Shown: positions 29,851-38,176, numbered from the stretch's first letter. The stretch is 64,000 bases of DNA from Actinobacteria bacterium 69-20 (GCA_001897425.1 MKSW01000036.1:81589-145588); one strand, 5' to 3'. The notes: generated from the letters alone by a model not told the origin. Numbers and translations: made by a program.

Positions 29851-31188
29851 ATGACGGCACGAGGAAGCGGGGACGTGTCGGCCGCGGACGTCGCACAACG
29901 CGGCAGGCGCGCACCGGATCGAGCTCGCGGACGAGTTGCGGGTATGACGTTGTTCGTGGCCGCGGCCGTCCTGGTCTCCGGATGCTCCGTGCTCGGCCTG
30001 GACACTGCGGGACCCGCCGATCCCACGGTCACCACCTCCGCCGCGTCTGTCGCCCGCCCGGCGACGACGGCGGGCGCGATCACCGTGCCCACCATCCCGA
30101 CCGGAACGACGTCCGCGGCACCCACGGCGACCCCGTGGGAGTCGCTGGTCACCACCTCGGCGCCGCCGACCACCTCTGCGGCTCCGCTCACCGCCCCGAC
30201 CACCACCCGCACGCTCACCTTCACGAGTCTCGCTTCGGTCACCGCGCCCACCGTCTCCGCGCCGACCGCCGTCGCGTCGCCCCCGCCGGACTGCTATACG
30301 AAGGGCACCTGCGGATCGCAGTCCTGGGCTCCGGTCGGCGGAGGCAAGATCGAGATCGTGATCACCCCCGGGCGGGCGTCGGTCGCCGCGGTGCTCACCG
30401 TGCCCGGCCACCCGGCGACGGGGCTCACGATCCCGTGGGTCGACACCCCGGCGGTGACCTGCGCCGGTTCGTACTGCCTGGTGCAGGGCAGCAACTACAA
30501 CCTGTACTTCGGCACAGTGATCAAGGTAGGCGCCGGCACCTTGACCGCGGTGCCCGGAACGCCCTCGTCGATGACCAGGATGCGGCTGCTGGCGAGCGGC
30601 CCGCTGCTCGTCGCGGGCACCTACCGGTTCGACAGCTACGGCGTCTTCCCCTCGGATTCCCCCGTGTCGAGCCGTACCTGGGCAATCTCCGGCGGCCAGC
30701 TCGTCTCCACCGGATGCGGTGTGCCGCACCTGTATGCGAGCCCACCTGCGGCGACCTCGGCGCAGCACGGTCCGTGCTCGGGCACCCCGGTGATCGCCGG
30801 CTACAGCGGATCGTCCGGGAACACGATGGTCCAACTCGGCGGGTTCGTGACGCCGTCCGGCAATATCGCGTGTTCGCTGCTACCCGGTGACGACCTCGTC
30901 TGCACGGCGAAGAAGTACTCCTTCAAGGTGCCGACCTGCACCCAGTCGGAGTCGGAGGTCCCGGTGGCGCTGCGCGGGTTGCGGGTGTCCGTCGTACGGT
31001 CCGGCCGGGTGAGCTACGACGGCTGCCTCGGGTACACGCTGATCGGCAGCCCGCAGACGAAGATCTCCTATCGCCGGCTCGCCGTCGGCCGCGGGTTCGT
31101 GTGCGAGGTGCTCCAGGACGGCGTGAACTGTACGGGGCCGTCCGGTCACGGATTCTCGCTGTCGCATGCGTCGCTGACCACGCACTGA
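29851..31188 (+). CDS. Secreted lipoprotein of unknown function
   Basis: A 445-residue protein with a positively charged N-region, a hydrophobic stretch (MTLFVAAAVLVSGCS) and the lipobox LVSGC with Cys near residue 45. A Thr/Ala/Pro-rich linker follows to about residue 145, then a Cys-containing globular part (CYTKGTCGSQSW, CAGSYC, CSLLPGDDLVC). I recognise no family. The start of the hydrophobic stretch is encoded by a copy of the dispersed motif. Its final 15 or so codons plus stop (GFSLSHASLTTH) recur almost exactly at 42667–42716. Confidence 0.75.
   Translation: MTARGSGDVSAADVAQRGRRAPDRARGRVAGMTLFVAAAVLVSGCSVLGLDTAGPADPTVTTSAASVARPATTAGAITVPTIPTGTTSAAPTATPWESLVTTSAPPTTSAAPLTAPTTTRTLTFTSLASVTAPTVSAPTAVASPPPDCYTKGTCGSQSWAPVGGGKIEIVITPGRASVAAVLTVPGHPATGLTIPWVDTPAVTCAGSYCLVQGSNYNLYFGTVIKVGAGTLTAVPGTPSSMTRMRLLASGPLLVAGTYRFDSYGVFPSDSPVSSRTWAISGGQLVSTGCGVPHLYASPPAATSAQHGPCSGTPVIAGYSGSSGNTMVQLGGFVTPSGNIACSLLPGDDLVCTAKKYSFKVPTCTQSESEVPVALRGLRVSVVRSGRVSYDGCLGYTLIGSPQTKISYRRLAVGRGFVCEVLQDGVNCTGPSGHGFSLSHASLTTH
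29940..29963 (+). repeat. Dispersed backbone motif, copy 9
   Basis: GGGTATGACGTTGTTCGTGG then CCGC, translated as GMTLFVAA at the start of the lipoprotein signal peptide. Confidence 0.65.
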
Positions 31189-31196
31189 GCGCGGCG
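31147..31196 (+). repeat. Direct repeat A (3' end of the lipoprotein gene)
   Basis: These 50 bases, covering the last codons and stop of the lipoprotein gene, match 42667–42716 at 45 of 50 positions in the same orientation. It marks the left edge of the accessory region and looks like an integration boundary. Confidence 0.85.
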
Positions 31197-31245
31197 AATC
31201 TGCTGAACCCTTCGCGTTCTTTCTTGTGGGATCCGCTCCCGGCAC

Positions 31246-31280
31246 GTGACAAACGGAGCGTCTCGGGTCACTAAGTAGGT
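31246..31280 (+). promoter_or_regulatory. Probable ECF-sigma promoter 1 (GTGACAA-N14-GTCAC type)
   Basis: GTGACAA starts at 31246 and GTCACTAAGTAGGT at 31267, exactly 21 bases apart as in the other two copies. The ATG of the inhibitor-like gene follows at once at 31281, so the transcript may be leaderless. Confidence 0.7.
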
Positions 31281-31664
31281 ATGACTGCTATCTCCTCCAT
31301 CGCCCAGCGACTCGTGTACACGTTCCTGGCATCCGCTTTTGTACTCGTGATGCTCGCTGTCTCGGCGCTTTCCGCCCATGCTGCAACGGTGGGACCATTC
31401 ACGTCATCGGCGTGCCCCGCCAATAACATGTGCCTGTGGAGCGGCGCGGCCTTTACGGGCGCGTTCTTCAACACTATGACGTCGACCGATATTCCAACAT
31501 TGTCGGTTGCCAAATCAGTCTGGAACCGCACCGCCAAGGCCGTGAGGGTGTATTCGAGCGCAGGGGGGAGCGGCTCATCGACATGTTTCGCGCCGGGGAC
31601 ACAGGTATCCAGTACGACGCTGACGGCACGATCGGTCGTCGTACTTCCGTCGACCACCTGCTAG
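31281..31664 (+). CDS. Secreted peptidase-inhibitor I36-like protein
   Basis: A 127-residue protein with a clear Sec signal peptide (a basic start, then LVYTFLASAFVLVMLAVSALSAHAA), giving a mature part of about 92 residues. The mature sequence (CPANNMCLWSGAAFTGAFFN, with W and paired Cys, and SVWNRTAKAVRVYS) matches the small I36 inhibitor / beta-gamma-crystallin-like fold found in Streptomyces secreted proteins. Inhibitory activity is inferred. It sits directly after the ECF-type promoter, and its last 82 bases overlap the sigma factor gene in another frame. Confidence 0.72.
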   Translation: MTAISSIAQRLVYTFLASAFVLVMLAVSALSAHAATVGPFTSSACPANNMCLWSGAAFTGAFFNTMTSTDIPTLSVAKSVWNRTAKAVRVYSSAGGSGSSTCFAPGTQVSSTTLTARSVVVLPSTTC

Positions 31665-32191
31665 AAGCTGAAGGCGACGCGGCGCAGTTCACCGAACTGT
31701 ATCGCGCCGCCCGAGCGCCTGTGCGTCGCTATCTGCAGCGCATGATCGGTGTGGAAGACGCGGACGACTTGACCGCGGACGTGTTCGTGACGGTCTGGTC
31801 CCGCTGGTCCGAAGTGCCTGCTGAGTTCGTCAAACGAAGGTCCTGGGTTTTCAAAGTTGCCCACTTCAAGGTGCAGGAGACGATCCGTTCGCGGCGATAC
31901 CGCCGGGGCCTGCTGCTGCAGCTCACGGCGCGCCGGGTCGAGACTTCAATGCCCGGACCGGAGGACGATGTCCTCGCGTTGCAGAGCGCTCGGGAGGCGT
32001 TGATGCTGTTGCCGCCGTCGGAGCGGGACGCGGTCGCGCTCGTGGCGTTCGGCGGGCTGTCGGGCTCCGAGGCGGCAGATGCGCTGGGGTGCTCGGCCTC
32101 CGCCGTGACCAGTCGCGTCAGCCGGGCACGACAGCGGTTGAAAAAGGTGCTGTCCACGGATGAGGAGGTGCACCGTGAGACCCGACAGTGA
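31583..32191 (+). CDS. ECF RNA polymerase sigma factor
   Basis: A 202-residue sigma-70 family regulator with region 2 at about 35–100 (FTELYRAARAPVRRYLQR, DDLTADVFVTVWSRW) and region 4 at about 135–190 (LPPSERDAVALVAFGGLSGSEAADALGCSASAVTSRVSRARQRLKK). It should direct transcription from dedicated promoters. The three GTGACAA/GTCAC sites in this island are the obvious candidates, the first of them upstream of its own operon. The ATG at 31583 lies within the preceding gene, and no later start is plausible. It overlaps the next gene by 17 bases. Confidence 0.9.
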   Translation: MFRAGDTGIQYDADGTIGRRTSVDHLLEAEGDAAQFTELYRAARAPVRRYLQRMIGVEDADDLTADVFVTVWSRWSEVPAEFVKRRSWVFKVAHFKVQETIRSRRYRRGLLLQLTARRVETSMPGPEDDVLALQSAREALMLLPPSERDAVALVAFGGLSGSEAADALGCSASAVTSRVSRARQRLKKVLSTDEEVHRETRQ

Positions 32192-33287
32192 GCGTGAGAT
32201 CGAGGAGATCCGCGGGTTCTTCCTGGAGCACGGCCTGCTTCCTCCCATCCCCGAGCGATATGCGGACGACGAGGAGGAGGCGGAGCGTGTCCGCCAGAGA
32301 GTCCTCGCGCGGGGCAGGACAACATCGCAGACAACATCGCATAGGAGGAAAGCGGCACGTTCCGGCAGCCGGCGCCGGCGCATGATGCTCGCGACGGTTG
32401 CGGCAGTTTTGATTGTGCTTGGTGGCGGCGCGCAGGCAATTGTTCGCAGCGCCCCGGCTTCGGCGGCCGAGGCACCCGCGATGCTGAGGTACAGCGTGGC
32501 CAGTCCCGAGTCCATCGACTCGGCGCCGCCAGCCGCTGCCACGTTGAAGACCGCGGCTCGCGCGACGTTCACGGGACCCCCACCCGTGGGTGTTGGAGAG
32601 GTGCAGTACGTCGCAAAATATGGATGGTCGCCTAACGTGCGGGTGGAAGCGGACAGGTCCTTGAGCGTCGCCATCTATCCCACGCGCACGCAATGGTGGT
32701 TGATGCGGGACGGTGCGGTCCGGGTGGACGAAACTCGCGGCAACCCCCTGGGTCTGGACGGGCACCTGACGGCGGATGCGAAGGACGCGCCCAGCCCGGT
32801 CACGAGCGAGACGAACCCGGCCGGCACCATCGACCCGGACCTCGCGGGACGCTTGTCGACGAACCCAGCGGCGCTCCGCGCGGAACTGCTGGACACTCAG
32901 GCGGGTCTACCCTGCGACCAAGACGCCCGCTGGCAGGCCGAGTGTCTGGTTCGCGCGGTCCAAATGGTCTACGACGAGTACGTTGTCACGCCGAAACTCG
33001 CCTCGGCCATGTGGAGCGTTCTCGCCGGCGAGAGCGCCCTGCGCTCGCTGGGGGCCACGGTGGACCGGCTCGGCAGGCCGGCTCGTACTGTGGCATTGCC
33101 GCCAGAGCCGGGCCAGCCCTCTGAGCAGGTCATCGTGCTGCTGATCTCCGAGAGCACCGGGGCGTATCTCGGCACGGAGATCGTCACGCTTCACGACGCC
33201 GCGCTGGGTATCAGCAAGCCCACCGTGACGGCGTTCAGCGAGCTGTCGGCCGCCCGCTGGGTCAAGGCCTCCGGGAACACCTCCTGA
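32175..33287 (+). CDS. Membrane-anchored CU044_5270-type partner of the ECF sigma factor
   Basis: A 370-residue protein with a charged cytoplasmic N-terminus (about 70 residues, many Arg/Glu), one membrane span (MMLATVAAVLIVLGGGAQAIV, about 70–90) and an extracytoplasmic domain of about 280 residues. Gene order and architecture match actinobacterial CU044_5270-family proteins, which follow ECF sigma genes and may act as sensors or anti-sigma partners. Its role here is inferred from that. GTG at 32175 follows AGGAGG at ideal spacing and overlaps the sigma stop. Confidence 0.75.
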   Translation: MRPDSEREIEEIRGFFLEHGLLPPIPERYADDEEEAERVRQRVLARGRTTSQTTSHRRKAARSGSRRRRMMLATVAAVLIVLGGGAQAIVRSAPASAAEAPAMLRYSVASPESIDSAPPAAATLKTAARATFTGPPPVGVGEVQYVAKYGWSPNVRVEADRSLSVAIYPTRTQWWLMRDGAVRVDETRGNPLGLDGHLTADAKDAPSPVTSETNPAGTIDPDLAGRLSTNPAALRAELLDTQAGLPCDQDARWQAECLVRAVQMVYDEYVVTPKLASAMWSVLAGESALRSLGATVDRLGRPARTVALPPEPGQPSEQVIVLLISESTGAYLGTEIVTLHDAALGISKPTVTAFSELSAARWVKASGNTS

Positions 33288-33408
33288 CCCCATGCGAGAC
33301 GGCTACCCGGAGCGCGATCTCGCGGCGTGATCGGAGGACTTCGGGGAGCGCAGCGGGCTGCGCTCCGACGAAATCCGCCTCCGTGAATACGATTCACGCG
33401 CCGAGAAT

Positions 33409-33443
33409 GTGACAAACAAGTTGTCCCGAGTCACTAAGTTGGT
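33409..33443 (+). promoter_or_regulatory. Probable ECF-sigma promoter 2
   Basis: GTGACAAAC at 33409 and GTCACTAAGTTGGT at 33430, with the same 21-base offset as sites 1 and 3. It lies about 125 bases before the secreted-protein gene at 33568, in an otherwise empty stretch of about 280 bases. Confidence 0.7.
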
Positions 33444-33567
33444 GTACGCACAGAACCGTTCGGACAGCTAGATCGACATGCCGATGACCGAACGTCTTAG
33501 ATGCCGTCGGGAGGTTCGATCGAGCCCACCCGTTGCCAATTCGTCAACGAACCTGGAGGTCTAGGGC

Positions 33568-34188
33568 ATGATAAAACGCTTCGTCATAGCGGCAAGTTGC
33601 GTAACCGTATTGTTCACTTCGTCGGCAGTCGTTGCTAGCGCGCAGTCCGTCGACGCGACTGATGAACCAGCTTCCGAGAGGGCTTATTCCCTTGATGTAC
33701 GGGCGCAAGACGTCGTCGATCACATAGGTCCAATTAACGACATTGGACAACCCGAGTCAACGTCAGGTCTGAGTTCGACTCGAAAGGGCCAGGTACGAGC
33801 CTCTACTTCGGTGACGCCGAACGGCGCGATTGTGACATTTTCACCAGCAGGATGCAAAGGATCAACTGACTATCCCCATAAGACCGACCTAACATATGCC
33901 TCTGTACATGGCAAAACTCAGTGTAACGCGATCGTTGCATACGTGGAAGTTTCTACTGATCTGTATCGTGACCGATGGTATGGGGAAGAATTCTTGAAAA
34001 ATGGATTCAGCAGCCGTGACCATTACACATGGTCCGGCGAAGCAACCCCACACTGGTTGTGCCTTGGTACTGGTGAGTATAGCTATCGTGGATACTCAAC
34101 GCATCGCTCGCTCGAAGGCGCTACCTGGTATTACGCATCGACCTCGAACTGGCAACTTCCCGGTATAAGCCGCTTTATATGTTGGTAA
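33568..34188 (+). CDS. Secreted protein of unknown function
   Basis: A 206-residue protein with a Sec signal peptide (MIKRFVIAASCVTVLFTSSAVVASAQS). The mature part contains four Cys (in SPAGCKGS, KTQCNAI, WLCLGTG and RFICW), many aromatic residues and no family I recognise. GGAGGT lies about nine bases before the ATG. Codon choice is visibly less GC-biased than in the backbone, a sign of transfer. It is the first gene of a tightly coupled trio, and its TAA stop overlaps the next ATG (TAATG). Confidence 0.75.
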   Translation: MIKRFVIAASCVTVLFTSSAVVASAQSVDATDEPASERAYSLDVRAQDVVDHIGPINDIGQPESTSGLSSTRKGQVRASTSVTPNGAIVTFSPAGCKGSTDYPHKTDLTYASVHGKTQCNAIVAYVEVSTDLYRDRWYGEEFLKNGFSSRDHYTWSGEATPHWLCLGTGEYSYRGYSTHRSLEGATWYYASTSNWQLPGISRFICW

Positions 34189-34805
34189 TGCGGCGCCGGC
34201 TTGGGGCAGTAATTGTACTTTCCTGGTTCTTGATGGGCTGCAATTCACTGGCACCGATGCGAGATACGACTGTAACAATGGTCACGCCCGTCGATCGGCC
34301 GGCTTTAGGTAGCCGCCACCCCGTGTTGGTATCTGTCCCTTCCTCGCCCGATCGGCCTCCACGTGTGAGTGTCAACGACAAGGAGGTGGCGCTATTGTCC
34401 TTTTATTGGTACGATGCCACTGAAAGAATCGCGAAAGCAGAGCGCCCAGCCGACGATGATAATGTCGAGGACTTGGAGCCGGTAACCGTCGGCAAGGACC
34501 GCGCCATTACCGTAAGCTTTGACTCGCCCGGACCTCCTCTGCGAATTCGAATTCGGTTCTTTGCTTCAATTGACGCAACGAACCGCCTGCCAGCAGAAGA
34601 ATTTTCTGGTGTGTCCTGCTCTATCGGAGAACCAACATGCGATTGGACGGCGGGCGCTGATGGCATATCGACACGGGTACAAGTCTCGGAACATACTGCG
34701 GTGGTAATCATTAGCGCGTTGTTTGAGAAGGCCGACGTCGCAGAAAGCCAAAAACTTTGCCCTTCAAGTAACTATTTGAGCTTCGGAGTCCGCATAGTAC
34801 CGTGA
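34188..34805 (+). CDS. Putative lipoprotein of unknown function
   Basis: A 205-residue protein with a short signal (RRRLGAVIVLSWFLMGCNS) and a likely lipobox FLMGC, followed by a beta-rich domain without recognised motifs. Two Cys (SCSIGEPTCDW) may form a disulphide. The ATG at 34188 overlaps the preceding TAA. An alternative ATG at 34179 would add three residues. It overlaps the next gene by four bases. AT-richer than the backbone. Confidence 0.7.
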   Translation: MRRRLGAVIVLSWFLMGCNSLAPMRDTTVTMVTPVDRPALGSRHPVLVSVPSSPDRPPRVSVNDKEVALLSFYWYDATERIAKAERPADDDNVEDLEPVTVGKDRAITVSFDSPGPPLRIRIRFFASIDATNRLPAEEFSGVSCSIGEPTCDWTAGADGISTRVQVSEHTAVVIISALFEKADVAESQKLCPSSNYLSFGVRIVP

Positions 34806-35452
34806 TTATGAAATGTGCTATTCCAAGTTTCGGAGCCGACTCGCGCCTTGTTTCGGGCTTCGCTGTGGATGATGATCGGCCGGTATTTCGAATATTCGTC
34901 CCCCTGGAACAATCTGATGGGACCTTCAGGAGTTGGACTGCGTGCACGGAAGCGGTTGGAATCAGGATGCACCCGCTTTTGCGCTGGAGTTCGGTAAGAA
35001 GGAAGGCTATGGCGAGGGGTATTGATGTTGGAACTCCGGCGATGGGTAAGGTGTGCAGATCATTCATTCGAGGATTCTTTGATCTTTTGCCGGAATTCGA
35101 ATGTCTTCCAGGCTGTTTCGCGCTCTGGAGTGATTATGCTGATCCCGAGCCAGACGGAGCACATTTGACAGTTAATAGGATTCCACGATCTTCCTCGAAC
35201 TTCTTGTGCGATGGGTCTTTCTACCTCTATCGTAACTTGCTCGGTTGGGCGATGTCGCGATCTTTCGAGAATAATCTTCGGTTTCCAGTGGCGCTGTGGC
35301 CTGATACCGGTCTATTTACAGTGGCTGCCCCCATCTACACCGACTCGTTATATATTACTTGCGAAGACTCTGTGTACAGTCGTCTTAAATTTGGCGGCCT
35401 GGATATACTCCCGATTGATCGAGCGGCGACGTGTCCGTCTGAGGGTGATTGA
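34802..35452 (+). CDS. Hypothetical protein
   Basis: An open frame of 216 residues beginning at a GTG that overlaps the lipoprotein stop (GTGA). There is no signal peptide or membrane span and no family I recognise. It is rich in Phe, Trp and Cys (for example FIRGFFDLLPEFECLPGCFALWSDYADP). Tight coupling with the two genes upstream supports that it is real. Base composition is like theirs and unlike the backbone. It could work with the secreted protein and lipoprotein as an immunity or partner protein, but that is only a guess. Confidence 0.55.
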   Translation: MIMKCAIPSFGADSRLVSGFAVDDDRPVFRIFVPLEQSDGTFRSWTACTEAVGIRMHPLLRWSSVRRKAMARGIDVGTPAMGKVCRSFIRGFFDLLPEFECLPGCFALWSDYADPEPDGAHLTVNRIPRSSSNFLCDGSFYLYRNLLGWAMSRSFENNLRFPVALWPDTGLFTVAAPIYTDSLYITCEDSVYSRLKFGGLDILPIDRAATCPSEGD

Positions 35453-35606
35453 AGCGTTTCCAGCCCCGCTGACCTCGGTGGGATGACGTAGCGTAATCGG
35501 ATCGTTCGACCTCCTCTAAGAGCGTAGAGCGGCACACTGGTCGACCTTCCCGCCGAGTGAGACGAGCAAGTCTAGCGCTCCGTTGCTCATATCATCCCGC
35601 GGCGAT

Positions 35607-35641
35607 GTGACAATTGCCGCGCCTCGGGTCACTGAATAGGT
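35607..35641 (+). promoter_or_regulatory. Probable ECF-sigma promoter 3
   Basis: GTGACAATT at 35607 and GTCACTGAATAGGT at 35628, again 21 bases apart. It lies about 75 bases before the small secreted peptide gene at 35718. Confidence 0.7.
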
Positions 35642-35717
35642 AGGTCTCAGCTTCGTGGTTGGGACTGCCTAGGACCGGACCAGGGGATCATTCACACGGA
35701 TTCGAAAGGGGTTTCTG

Positions 35718-36053
35718 ATGAAGGTTATGTCATTAGCAAAGCGGTCATTGAAGCTGGCCACGGTGTCGATGTTGGCGGCTGGGGTGACCCTCGTCGCTGC
35801 GCCTATTGCCGCGAATGCGGGCGGGATCTCACCTTCAGCGAACCGATGCTACACGCAGTGGTGGAACACCTCGTGGGCTCAGCGGTGCGACGGGGCGACC
35901 CTTGCCGCTAAGTACACCTCGAACGTGAAGTGCAGTTGGCCAGAGATCCCAAACCGGAGCCTGACCGCCACTCGCTCCGTCGGCAGCACGGACACCTTCT
36001 GGGGCGCCGACTGCATGTACGGGGCCTACGGAGGCACGATCACCGTTGGATGA
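35718..36053 (+). CDS. Small secreted peptide (candidate bacteriocin-like product)
   Basis: A 111-residue precursor with a signal peptide (ending AAPIAANAGG, cleavage near residue 35) and a mature peptide of about 75 residues containing four Cys (NRCYTQWW, QRCDG, VKCSWP, ADCMYG), several Trp, and Gly-rich ends. Size, cysteines and an ABC system directly downstream recall secreted bacteriocins with dedicated immunity or export. The sequence is not lactococcin 972 and I do not recognise a family. AAAGGGG precedes the ATG. It is followed by a strong hairpin. Confidence 0.7.
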   Translation: MKVMSLAKRSLKLATVSMLAAGVTLVAAPIAANAGGISPSANRCYTQWWNTSWAQRCDGATLAAKYTSNVKCSWPEIPNRSLTATRSVGSTDTFWGADCMYGAYGGTITVG

Positions 36054-36058
36054 TTCGA

Positions 36059-36096
36059 GTGAGCACGTCGCCCAGGTGATCGGGCGACGTGCTCAC
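36059..36096 (+). terminator. Terminator-like hairpin after the secreted peptide gene
   Basis: A perfect 15-base stem, GTGAGCACGTCGCCC (36059–36073) with GGGCGACGTGCTCAC (36082–36096), around an eight-base loop, then GCTTGTTCT. It would separate a highly expressed peptide gene from the ABC genes. Confidence 0.8.
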
Positions 36097-36131
36097 GCTT
36101 GTTCTACTTGGGTGATCGGAGCTATGCGGCG

Positions 36132-36881
36132 GTGTTGACGGTACTGAACGTTCAACAGGGGTACGGGGCGAGAGTCGTCATTGGCGACCTTTCGTTTTCC
36201 TTGGCACCGGGAGTTCATGCTCTGCTCGGGCCTAACGGTGCTGGTAAGACCACGCTGTTGCGCACTCTGGCGACGGTCGACCCTCCCATGCGGGGGCAGA
36301 TTCTGATCGACGGTGTTGAACTCACCGGCCGGACCCTGGACGAGGTGAGGCGGCGGATCGGCTATCTGCCGCAGAAGTTCGGCATCGATCCCGCGATGAC
36401 GGTCGCTGAGTTCGTCTACTACGCGGCCTGGGCGCGCGGTGTGCCGAGACCCCTGCGGAGGGCCGCCGTCGGTGAGGCATTGGAGAAGGTCGACCTCCTC
36501 GTTGACCTACGAGCTACCAAAATGAAGCGCCTTTCCGGTGGCATGCGTCAACGCTCCGGTATCGCCTGGGCCATCGTCGGAAATCCGGCGCTGATTCTCC
36601 TTGATGAGCCCACCGTTGGACTCGACCCACTGCAGCGGATCCAGTTCCGCGGAATCATCGCTCAGCAGCGCGACAGCGTGGTCGTGCTCAGCACGCATCT
36701 GACGGACGATGTTGAGGCGGTCGCCGACTCCGTCATTGTGCTCGACGACGGTGCTATGCGGTTCCAGGGTCCGCCGGCGGAACTTGCTGCGGTGGGAACC
36801 GCGGCGAGTCCGGGAGACACACCTCTCGAGCGTGGGTTCACCTCGCTGATCGTCGCCGGCGCGCGGCGGGCGGAAACATGA
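36132..36881 (+). CDS. ABC transporter ATP-binding protein
   Basis: A 249-residue ATPase with Walker A LGPNGAGKTTLL (about residues 32–43), the Q-loop in GYLPQKFG, the signature LSGGMRQRSG, Walker B LILLDEPTVGLDP and the H-loop STHL. It resembles ATPases of drug or bacteriocin export and immunity systems. The GTG at 36132 is preferred over an in-frame TTG at 36099 because GGAG lies upstream and the family N-terminus fits. It overlaps the permease gene by four bases. Confidence 0.88.
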   Translation: MLTVLNVQQGYGARVVIGDLSFSLAPGVHALLGPNGAGKTTLLRTLATVDPPMRGQILIDGVELTGRTLDEVRRRIGYLPQKFGIDPAMTVAEFVYYAAWARGVPRPLRRAAVGEALEKVDLLVDLRATKMKRLSGGMRQRSGIAWAIVGNPALILLDEPTVGLDPLQRIQFRGIIAQQRDSVVVLSTHLTDDVEAVADSVIVLDDGAMRFQGPPAELAAVGTAASPGDTPLERGFTSLIVAGARRAET

Positions 36882-38176
36882 TCGGGGTTGTGCTGCGCCG
36901 GAGCCCGGCTCGGTGGTTTCTCCCGCTCGGCGTTGTCCTCGCACTCGGGGTGCTGATTTTTCGCTCGCGATATTGGATCGGTGTGTGGCCGCAGACCGCC
37001 GCCGCCGCCCAGATCCCTGCGATCCTGCTGAGCGGCCTTGCGGCGGCCGCCGCCGCGTGGTCGGTGACGGCCACCACGCGATTCGGCATGACGGAGCAGA
37101 TGCGAGCCATGGTCGTTCCGGGGTGGAGACGGGAACTTCCGTTCGCTCTCGTCGTCACCGGCTACTTCGCCGGGGTGATCCTGCTGTGCCAGGTGGTGGC
37201 CGCGGTGCCCACCGCGCGGACGTGGCCGCCGGGCTTCGGGCTGGTTCCGGGCTATGTCGTGATGGCACTGGTGGTGATCGTGCTGTCGGTGGCGTTCGGC
37301 CACCTCGTGGGCAAACTGTTGTCCGGGATGTTCGCGGCAGCGGTCGCGGGCCTCGCGTGGCTGCTGATCGCGATGTATCTGGGCCAGATGATCGGCCTCG
37401 GTGTGGTCAGCGGCCCGGTCTGGGACGAAATCGACCTGCCGATCGTGCTGGCGCGGCTGCTGTTCGCCGTCGCGCTGCTTGCCCTAGCGATCGTGATTCC
37501 GCCGCGGTCTCGCGCTCGAGCAGATGGCGGCTGGCGGCGGAAGGGCGCGACGTGGTTCGGTGCCACTGCCCTCGCCGCCACCGTGCTCCTGCTGGGCGTT
37601 ACGGTCGCAGCCGGATCCCCGATCAAAGCGCGACCACCGGTGGCCACTGACGAGTGCGCCGGAGTGACGGTGAAGCTGTGTCTGTGGCCGGAGCACGCAA
37701 AATACCTCCCCCAGATCGAAGCCATGGCCGCACGGCTCGATCAGATGCCGGATTCTCTCGAGGTTCCGGCGCGGATCGACGAATACGGCCTGACCTACCG
37801 GCCGGGCGTCCCCGGCCAGACCGTCTTCACGGACGTTCCCGACCACCCTCCGTACTTCGCTCTCGTGGAGGGAAGCATGTGGTCGGTCGCCGTGTCGATA
37901 GCCGACATCATCGGGAGGAAGAACATTCACCCCTGCACCGCACCAGGCACGTCCAAGAGCGACGACGAATACCTGCGGGCAGTCGAGTTCGTCGCGTGGG
38001 TCGAGGCGTACCTAGTGGGCGGGACAGGCGGCCCCGACTACCACACGAGTGCGGGCGCAGACAGGCAAGCCGCCGCCGCACGCGGAGTCGCGCGGGCGCA
38101 CCACGGCACCGCGGAGGAGCAGTTCGCCTGGGCTCTCAAAACGAAGAATGCCTTCAACGATGCTCCGTGTCAGTGA
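36878..38176 (+). CDS. ABC transporter membrane subunit with a large extracytoplasmic domain
   Basis: A 432-residue protein. The first half has about six hydrophobic segments (PLGVVLALGVLIF, IPAILLSGLAAAAAAW, ALVVTGYFAGVILLCQVV and more). A further span near 225–245 is followed by an exported domain of about 180 residues with a Cys pair (DECAGVTVKLCLWPEH). Similar membrane proteins accompany ABC ATPases beside small secreted peptides in actinobacteria. The exported domain could recognise the peptide, but that is inference. It overlaps both neighbours. Confidence 0.75.
   Translation: MIGVVLRRSPARWFLPLGVVLALGVLIFRSRYWIGVWPQTAAAAQIPAILLSGLAAAAAAWSVTATTRFGMTEQMRAMVVPGWRRELPFALVVTGYFAGVILLCQVVAAVPTARTWPPGFGLVPGYVVMALVVIVLSVAFGHLVGKLLSGMFAAAVAGLAWLLIAMYLGQMIGLGVVSGPVWDEIDLPIVLARLLFAVALLALAIVIPPRSRARADGGWRRKGATWFGATALAATVLLLGVTVAAGSPIKARPPVATDECAGVTVKLCLWPEHAKYLPQIEAMAARLDQMPDSLEVPARIDEYGLTYRPGVPGQTVFTDVPDHPPYFALVEGSMWSVAVSIADIIGRKNIHPCTAPGTSKSDDEYLRAVEFVAWVEAYLVGGTGGPDYHTSAGADRQAAAARGVARAHHGTAEEQFAWALKTKNAFNDAPCQ

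Noticed and set aside
36062-36131. TTG start at 36099 for the ABC ATPase
   Set aside because: It would begin inside the terminator region and add residues not seen in the family. GTG at 36132 has a better ribosome site.
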